Origin: Crocinitomicaceae bacterium | GTDB lineage: Bacteria > Bacteroidota > Bacteroidia > Flavobacteriales_D > Crocinitomicaceae | Assembly (NCBI GenBank): GCA_008017065.1 | Contig: SSGT01000021.1 | Coordinates: 1 to 33,902, forward strand | Length of the DNA stretch: 33,902 nucleotides | Direction of reading: 5' to 3' | Shown here: piece after piece, positions 28,302-33,902 of the stretch | Position numbering within the stretch: position 1 is the first letter of the stretch | Layout of the letters: every line of letters starts with the position of its first letter | Notes under the pieces: model-generated | What the model was told of the DNA's origin: nothing | The model's database searches: none | What the model saw: only the letters and a program-made list of their open reading frames with translations | Position numbers and translations under genes: made by a program

Positions 28302-28345
28302 CACCCCCAAATTAGGGGAATTGTCTTATTTAATTAATATTTATT

Positions 28346-28804
28346 GTGGATACATTAAGTTACAAAACGAAGTCTGCTAACACAGAAACCTCTGGAAAGA
28401 AGTGGTTGTTGGTAGATGCCGAAGGCCAAACAGTTGGTCGCTTGGCGAGTGAGGTAGCGAAGTTGATACGTGGGAAACACAAACCAAACTTCACACCACA
28501 CGCAGACTGCGGAGATAACGTAATTGTTATTAATGCAGAGAAAGTATCATTTTCTGGTACTAAATTAGTGAACAAGGAGTATGTCCGTTACACGGGATAC
28601 CCAGGTGGGCAAAGAATTTTGACTGCACAAGAAATTTTACAAAAACACCCTCAACGTTTGATTGAGAAAGCTGTAAAAGGAATGTTGCCAAAAAATACTT
28701 TGGGACGTAATTTATTTACTAACTTGAAAGTTTACGTAGGTCCTGAGCACAAACAAGAAGCTCAAAAACCTGAAGTAATTACTTTTAGCTCATCTAAAAA
28801 ATAA
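28346..28804 (+). CDS. rplM: 50S ribosomal protein L13 (GTG start)
   Basis: [64 protein letters not shown]. Confidence 0.97.
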   Translation: MDTLSYKTKSANTETSGKKWLLVDAEGQTVGRLASEVAKLIRGKHKPNFTPHADCGDNVIVINAEKVSFSGTKLVNKEYVRYTGYPGGQRILTAQEILQKHPQRLIEKAVKGMLPKNTLGRNLFTNLKVYVGPEHKQEAQKPEVITFSSSKK

Positions 28805-28806
28805 TT

Positions 28807-29193
28807 ATGGAAATTATCAACACATTAGGAAGAAGAAAAACTTCCGTTGCCAGAGTTTACATGAAAAAAGGTACTGGTAAAGTTATCGTAAATAAAAAAG
28901 AATACAAAGAGTTCTTTCCAGTTGCGATGTTGCAATCAAAAATTCAGCACCCTTTCCAATTGACAGATACAGTTGATCAATACGATGTAACTGTAAACGT
29001 TATGGGTGGAGGTATCAACGGACAAGCAGAAGCGATCCGTTTGGGTATTTCAAGAGCACTTGTGAAAGTATCTGAGGATTTGAAACCAGCATTGAAGGCA
29101 GAAGGTTTGATGACGCGTGACCCACGAATGGTTGAGCGTAAAAAACCAGGTCAGCCGAAAGCACGTAAGAAATTCCAATTCTCAAAACGTTAA
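28807..29193 (+). CDS. rpsI: 30S ribosomal protein S9
   Basis: GRRKTSVARVYMKKGTGKVIVNKK; GGINGQAEAIRLGISRAL; C-term RKKFQFSKR. Confidence 0.98.
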   Translation: MEIINTLGRRKTSVARVYMKKGTGKVIVNKKEYKEFFPVAMLQSKIQHPFQLTDTVDQYDVTVNVMGGGINGQAEAIRLGISRALVKVSEDLKPALKAEGLMTRDPRMVERKKPGQPKARKKFQFSKR

Positions 29194-29215
29194 TATTAAA
29201 ATATTTTGGCGGTTG

Positions 29216-29281
29216 TTTAGTATCCAAGCGAGTAAGCATTGTTCGTCAGTTGACGAATCCCTCATTCCGCTGATTACTAAA
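29216..29281 (+). promoter_or_regulatory. Nested-hairpin 5' leader upstream of rpsB
   Basis: Nested complementary segments: TTTAGTA/TACTAAA, AGCG/CGCT, GAG/CTC, TTCGTC/GACGAA, apical loop AGTT. Confidence 0.6.
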
Positions 29282-29312
29282 GGAACGTAAACAATTAAAA
29301 AACAATACTAAA

Positions 29313-30077
29313 ATGTCAAAAGTAGGTTTTCAAGAGTTATTAGACGCAGGTGTTCACTTTGGACACCAAAAAAGAAAGTGGAATCCAGCAATGGCGCCAT
29401 ACATCTTCGATGAGAAGAAAGGTATCCACATTATCGATCTAAATAAGACAATCGCTCATCTTGACCAAGCATGCGCAGCGATGACACAAATCGCAAAATC
29501 AGGTAAGAAAGTTCTTTTCGTAGCAACGAAGAAACAAGCAAAAGAAATCGTAGCTGAGCGCGTTAAAGCTGTAAACATGCCGTTCGTAACTGAACGTTGG
29601 TCTGGTGGTATGTTGACCAATTTCCAAACGACTCGTAAATCGATTCGTAAAATGGCTTCTATTGATAAAATGAAGACAGACGGAACATGGGATACACTTT
29701 CTAAAAGAGAGCGTCTATTCAAAACTCGTCAACGTGAAAAACTAGAAAAGAACTTTGGTTCAATTGCTGATATGACTCGTCAACCAGCAGCTATTTTCTT
29801 AGTAGATATCTTGAAAGAGAATATCGCTATGCACGAAGCAAAAAGATTAAACATTCCGATCTTTGCAATGGTTGATACGAACTCAAACCCGAAAATGGTT
29901 GATTTCCCAATTCCTGCAAATGACGATGCTACAAAATCAATTTCAATCATCTTGGATGCGATTTGTGATGCAATCAAAGTTGGTTTGGAAGATCGCAAAA
30001 ACACAAAAGACAAAGTTGCAGACAAAACTGAAGTTGCAGAAGAAGCAGCTACAGCAACTGAAACTAAAGAAGATTAA
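29313..30077 (+). CDS. rpsB: 30S ribosomal protein S2
   Basis: LLDAGVHFGHQKRKWNPAMAPYIFDEKKGIHIIDLNKT; TERWSGGMLTNFQT. Confidence 0.98.
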   Translation: MSKVGFQELLDAGVHFGHQKRKWNPAMAPYIFDEKKGIHIIDLNKTIAHLDQACAAMTQIAKSGKKVLFVATKKQAKEIVAERVKAVNMPFVTERWSGGMLTNFQTTRKSIRKMASIDKMKTDGTWDTLSKRERLFKTRQREKLEKNFGSIADMTRQPAAIFLVDILKENIAMHEAKRLNIPIFAMVDTNSNPKMVDFPIPANDDATKSISIILDAICDAIKVGLEDRKNTKDKVADKTEVAEEAATATETKED

Positions 30078-30101
30078 TCATTAAATAATAATTTTACGAT
30101 C

Positions 30102-30932
30102 ATGGCAATTACAGCTGCAGATGTAAATAAATTGCGCCAACAAACAGGCGCAGGAATGATGGATTGCAAAAATGCATTGGTTGAATCAAACGGTGATTTT
30201 GAAGCGGCAATCGACATTCTTCGTAAAAAAGGTCAAAAAATCGCTGCTAAACGTGGTGAAAATGAAGCAAAAGAAGGTTTGATCTTCGCACAAGCTTCCA
30301 ACGACGGAAAAACAGGTGTGATCTTGGCGTTGAACTGTGAAACGGATTTCGTTGCAATGAACGATAACTTCCGTGGATTCATGCAATCATTGGTTGATAT
30401 CGCATTGGCAAACATGCCTGCTTCTATCGACGAATTGAAAGCACTTCCTTACGACGACAAATTGTCTGTTGAGGAAAAAATCACAGAACACGTTGGTGTT
30501 GTTGGTGAAAAATTAGATCTTTCTAAATACGCAACAATTATTGCTGCTCAAGTATGTGCTTACAATCACCCAGGAAATCAATTGGCGACGTTGGTAGGTC
30601 TTTCTGACGCTTCTGAAGCTGCTGAAGAAGCTGGTAAACAAGTGGCGATGCAAGTTGCTGCGATGAACCCATTGGCGTTAAACAAAGATGGTATCGATCA
30701 AAACACGATCGATCGCGAGTTGGAGATTGGAAAAGAATTAGCGATTCAAGAAGGTAAACCAGCTGATATGGCTGAGAAAATCTCTCAAGGTCGTTTGAAC
30801 AAATTTTTCCAAGAAAACACGTTGTTGAGCCAACCGTTCGTTCGTGACAACAAATTAACGGTTGCTGAGTTCTTGAATACAGCAGGAAAAGGATTGACAG
30901 TTACTTCATTCGAGCGTTTCGCAATGAAATAA
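30102..30932 (+). CDS. tsf: Translation elongation factor Ts
   Basis: ITAADVNKLRQQTGAGMMDCKNALVESNGDFEAAIDILRKKGQKIAAKR; NCETDFVA. Confidence 0.98.
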   Translation: MAITAADVNKLRQQTGAGMMDCKNALVESNGDFEAAIDILRKKGQKIAAKRGENEAKEGLIFAQASNDGKTGVILALNCETDFVAMNDNFRGFMQSLVDIALANMPASIDELKALPYDDKLSVEEKITEHVGVVGEKLDLSKYATIIAAQVCAYNHPGNQLATLVGLSDASEAAEEAGKQVAMQVAAMNPLALNKDGIDQNTIDRELEIGKELAIQEGKPADMAEKISQGRLNKFFQENTLLSQPFVRDNKLTVAEFLNTAGKGLTVTSFERFAMK

Positions 30933-30956
30933 GAACTTTCCGAATGGAAAATAGAC

Positions 30957-30990
30957 AAAGAGGTTGGAGTTGATCCAGCCTCTTTTTTTT
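30957..30990 (+). terminator. Intrinsic terminator of rpsB-tsf
   Basis: GAGGTTGG-agttgat-CCAGCCTC followed by T8. Confidence 0.88.
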
Positions 30991-31325
30991 GTGCACTAAA
31001 GTCGCACAGCCGACACGAAACAACAATTGAATCCTCACCAGTGTCGGAAAAGAAAACAATCGAATCTAGCGCGTTTTACGTACGAATTGAACGAAACATA
31101 AAACAACCAACGAATGGCCCCCTATTTCAGCAAACAGGGACGTACACAAACCAACAACTATTAAAACATGTATGACGGCGACAATTCGCCAACGGATTCA
31201 TCGCAATCGAATATTTTCGGAACAAACGTCCATACGATCAATCTAGAAACTTGCTGGCTAAAAAATCAACCAATCAGACGATGATATATTTAAAGGGAAT
31301 GTAAAGCAATGATCAACAAACGGTA

Positions 31326-31395
31326 TAAAAGAACAAGAGCTTTAGACGGGCGTCTAAAGCTCTTGCTACACTAATCAACCTAACCTACTACTACT
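31326..31395 (-). ncRNA. Candidate small RNA (about 65-70 nt) with own promoter and intrinsic terminator
   Basis: Minus strand: TTG (31429-31427)-N19-TACCTTTG (31407-31400); then CCCAGTAGTAGTAGGTTAGGTTGATTAGTGTAG; then perfect 14-bp hairpin (31334-31365) followed by TTCTTTT. Confidence 0.5.
31334..31365. terminator. Perfect 14-bp stem, 4-nt loop hairpin CAAGAGCTTTAGAC-GGGC-GTCTAAAGCTCTTG
   Basis: Direct reading; U-rich 3' flank on the minus strand. Confidence 0.7.
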
Positions 31396-31670
31396 GGGAC
31401 AAAGGTAAGGCTTTTTTCCGTTTGCACAAGCATTCAAGCGTGTTAAAATATGTAAACAAAAAGCTCAGGATTCCTATATTATTCACTTGCGCTAATCAAC
31501 TAATTCAGATTTTATGGATGAAAAAGAGCGATTTACGGATTGAAGTGTTTATATTTAGAGATTATTTGTTTCAAATATAAAATCTACTGGAAACAATTCA
31601 GTGAATAAGATTCCAATAAAAAGCCTATTTTCGTAATCAAAATTGCTTTAAAATTCCGAATATCGCTCAT

Positions 31671-32354
31671 ATGAACTCAATATTAATCATAGATGACGAA
31701 GAAGATATTTTAGAAATTCTAAAATACAACTTGTTAAAAGAAGGCTTCGAAGTCGCTGTCGCAAACAATGGTTTGGATGGAATTGAAATTGCAAAAACGT
31801 TCAAACCTGATTTGATCATTCTAGACGTGATGATGCCTCAAATGGACGGCATCGAAGTATGTGAAGTGCTCCGGAAAATGCCTGGATTCGAAACCACACT
31901 CATTTGCTTTTTGACCGCTCGAGGTGAGGACTACAGTCAAATTGCAGGATTAGACGCTGGAGCGGATGACTACATTTCGAAGCCTGTAAAGCCACGTGTA
32001 TTGGTTAGTAGAATTAACGCAATGCTACGCAGAAAATCAAATCCAGAACATTCCAAAGAAGAAATCCCTTCCAACGAAGAATTGATCATCAACCGCGAAA
32101 AATACCTTGTATATAAAAGCGGTGAGGCCTTGCATCTACCCAAAAAAGAATTTGAATTGCTCGCATTGCTTGCCTCTCGACCCGACATTGTGTTTGAGCG
32201 GGAACAGATCTTGGAAAAAGTATGGGGCTCAGATATCGTTGTAGGAGATCGAACGATTGATGTACATGTACGCAAACTACGTGAAAAAATTGGCGATAAA
32301 TACATCAAGACCGTAAAAGGAATTGGCTATAAATTTGAATCCTCTCCCAAATAG
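31671..32354 (+). CDS. OmpR/PhoB-family response regulator
   Basis: Receiver domain (IIDDEEDILEILKYNLLKEGFEV...DLIILDVMMPQMDG...LTARGEDYSQIAGLDAGADDYISKPV) plus winged-helix domain (EREQILEKVWGSDIVVGDRTIDVHVRKLREKIGDKYIKTVKGIGYKF). Confidence 0.96.
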   Translation: MNSILIIDDEEDILEILKYNLLKEGFEVAVANNGLDGIEIAKTFKPDLIILDVMMPQMDGIEVCEVLRKMPGFETTLICFLTARGEDYSQIAGLDAGADDYISKPVKPRVLVSRINAMLRRKSNPEHSKEEIPSNEELIINREKYLVYKSGEALHLPKKEFELLALLASRPDIVFEREQILEKVWGSDIVVGDRTIDVHVRKLREKIGDKYIKTVKGIGYKFESSPK

Positions 32355-32371
32355 AGCGGATTCAAATTTTT
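32331..32371. terminator. Terminator overlapping the 3' end of the response-regulator CDS
   Basis: 12-bp stem AAATTTGAATCC (32331-32342) / GGATTCAAATTT (32358-32369); stop codon in the loop; convergent genes on both sides. Confidence 0.65.
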
Positions 32372-32381
32372 ATGATTCAAA

Positions 32382-33644
32382 TTAAATCCCCAACTCGACT
32401 TGAAAAATTGCTCCCAACTGGTTTGCTTGTTTGTCGTTTCTCAAATCTTGCTCCGATTGGTACGTTAAATTCCCTTGCAACTTCACCCGGTGCCCGTAAA
32501 CATATTTGGTAACACCCAAATGGATATGTTGTTGTGCTTTTTTGTTCACATTCAAGAAAATCGGATTATTGTAAATCGATGAAAAAGGCGTTATAAACGC
32601 ATAGCGAACTGCAATTTCATAGTTGTTTTTAAATAAATAACTTGCTTGCGTTAAATTTCCATATCCCACGTAGCTACTTTTCGTTTCGGTTGGATCTGCT
32701 GACAATACAGTGATTGGTTTATTTGATTTTCGAGTACAAAACTCGTTGTAAAACGCGAAGCCTTTGAATTTAAAAACCATATCCACCGAGAGATTCTGCA
32801 GGTCTGCAAACTCATACAAGTCATTCCCTAATTGTCCCGCCTCCCGTTGTGCTCTCGAATTAAAATTGTACGTTCCAGCAAGCGACAACTTCGGTTTAGG
32901 CTCCCGAGCCAAATCTCCTTCAATGTAATCGTTGTTGTTGGTAAATCTTCCAAAAGGCAACAATTCAATTCGACCCGTGTAAGATAATCCTTTATCCGAT
33001 CGGTTGGTATTTCTTCCTTCTCCGGAAGTGATTGCACCTTTCAATGAATAGTATGGTTTATCAAAACTAGCATGAAAACCAAAGTCACGATCCAATGTAA
33101 ATGTTGCATTGACGATCGAACGATCTGCAAACTGTAAATCTCCCGATGATACCACACGTTGTCTGTTGCCAGGCAACTTCGTTTGACCAATACTCACTTT
33201 CAACGCTTTAGTAAATTGATAACTTATCGTTGCGTCCCGCACCGCGTTTGGACTCGAATTTATACTATCATTTTGTGTTCCATCCCAGTCCATGTCGCCT
33301 CGAGAAAACGATAGCTGTACATAATACGTCAATTTCGGTGAATACGCAAAACCTTTCAATTTCATTCGCAATCGGCGCGTTCTAAATTCAAACGTTTCGG
33401 GCGTAAAATCGCTTTCACTCGTCGACTGATACGCCGCACGATTCTGCATCCGAAACTGAAATTGAGTCGAAAACAAACTATCTTTCTGTACAAACTCAAT
33501 ACCGCGATCGTTTTTCATGTATTTTTTAAAAAACTCAGTGGAAGATTTGCGTTTATCAATGGTTTCAGCTTGTTGCTGAGCACACACATTTCCGATTGCA
33601 CAAACCGCTAGCATACTAATTAAAGAGGTTTTCATATTCTTCAT
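32382..33644 (-). CDS. Porin, phosphate-selective OprO/OprP-like family (start may be the second Met, 33635)
   Basis: Signal MKTSLISMLAVCAIGNVCAQ; FEFRTRRLRMKLKGFAYSPKLTYYVQLSFSRGD; VSIGQTKLPGNRQRVVSSGDLQFADRSIVN. Confidence 0.82.
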   Translation of the reverse strand: MKNMKTSLISMLAVCAIGNVCAQQQAETIDKRKSSTEFFKKYMKNDRGIEFVQKDSLFSTQFQFRMQNRAAYQSTSESDFTPETFEFRTRRLRMKLKGFAYSPKLTYYVQLSFSRGDMDWDGTQNDSINSSPNAVRDATISYQFTKALKVSIGQTKLPGNRQRVVSSGDLQFADRSIVNATFTLDRDFGFHASFDKPYYSLKGAITSGEGRNTNRSDKGLSYTGRIELLPFGRFTNNNDYIEGDLAREPKPKLSLAGTYNFNSRAQREAGQLGNDLYEFADLQNLSVDMVFKFKGFAFYNEFCTRKSNKPITVLSADPTETKSSYVGYGNLTQASYLFKNNYEIAVRYAFITPFSSIYNNPIFLNVNKKAQQHIHLGVTKYVYGHRVKLQGNLTYQSEQDLRNDKQANQLGAIFQVELGI

Positions 33645-33666
33645 TTTGAGAGCGCAAAGTAAATGG

Positions 33667-33685
33667 ATTAATATTGAATTAATAT
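33667..33685 (-). promoter_or_regulatory. 11-bp-period direct repeat (ATTAATAT twice) upstream of the porin; candidate response-regulator box
   Basis: ATTAATAT at 33667-33674 and 33678-33685, close to the porin promoter region. Confidence 0.35.
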
Positions 33686-33825
33686 AAACAACGATGAATG
33701 GTAATATTAACTTAATAGAATAGTAATTTTTAAATATAGTTTTTATTTGTGCTTATGCTCAAATCGTTAGCGTAATTTAACAGCAGTTAAAAATGAAAAA
33801 AAGACATTACATGAATACAAAAGAC

Positions 33826-33842
33826 TTAACATTCCCTTAACA
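33826..33842 (+). promoter_or_regulatory. Pho-box-like direct repeat TTAACA-N5-TTAACA
   Basis: TTAACA at 33826-33831 and 33837-33842, exact 11-bp period. Confidence 0.4.
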
Positions 33843-33902
33843 TTCAACTGGTGTTCTTACTGCTAAAAATTACAAAAACACAGTAAATCAATCGTTTACA
33901 AA

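Noticed and set aside
28305-28318. CCCC-AAATTA-GGGG hairpin in the rplM leader
   Set aside because: Only a 4-bp stem; could be part of an L13 leader but too small to claim without covariation.
31170-31285. Short ORF starting MYDGDNSPTDSSQSNIF in the tsf-regulator gap
   Set aside because: About 38 codons, no RBS-like or coupling evidence, no hydrophobic or domain signal.

Overview
AT-rich chromosomal window of Bacteroidota/Flavobacteriia type. The lineage is inferred from TAnnTTTG promoters, a T9SS C-terminal sorting signal, DUF4494, and the rplM-rpsI-rpsB-tsf block. About 27 CDSs are supported: FabK/nitronate monooxygenase, five M16 peptidase-family genes (two catalytic/non-catalytic pairs plus one standalone), a T9SS cargo protein, a Cys/Met PLP enzyme divergent from an Lrp/AsnC regulator, a four-gene uncharacterised envelope operon, pdxH, DUF4494, DUF983, an AraC regulator, a PIG-L deacetylase / small TM protein / SSS symporter operon, YdeI-like, enoyl-CoA hydratase, Dus, ribosomal proteins plus EF-Ts, an OmpR/PhoB-type regulator and an OprO/P-like porin. 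No transposase, CRISPR array, tRNA or rRNA was recognised. Main points for follow-up: (1) a dispersed repeat built on a 10-1-10 inverted repeat (GTTGCGTAAC-G-GTTACGCAAC) at both the window start and 13.85-14.37 kb; the latter is a 284-bp-period duplication that captured the 3' end of the DUF983 gene; (2) a probable homopolymer frameshift splitting the signal peptide of the first gene of the envelope operon; (3) an unlisted 41-aa membrane ORF coupled between the PIG-L and SSS genes; (4) a nested hairpin leader upstream of rpsB; (5) a candidate minus-strand small RNA with promoter and terminator in the tsf-regulator gap; (6) 11-bp-period direct repeats (Pho-box-like) upstream of the porin. All calls are from reading the sequence by eye; no searches were run.
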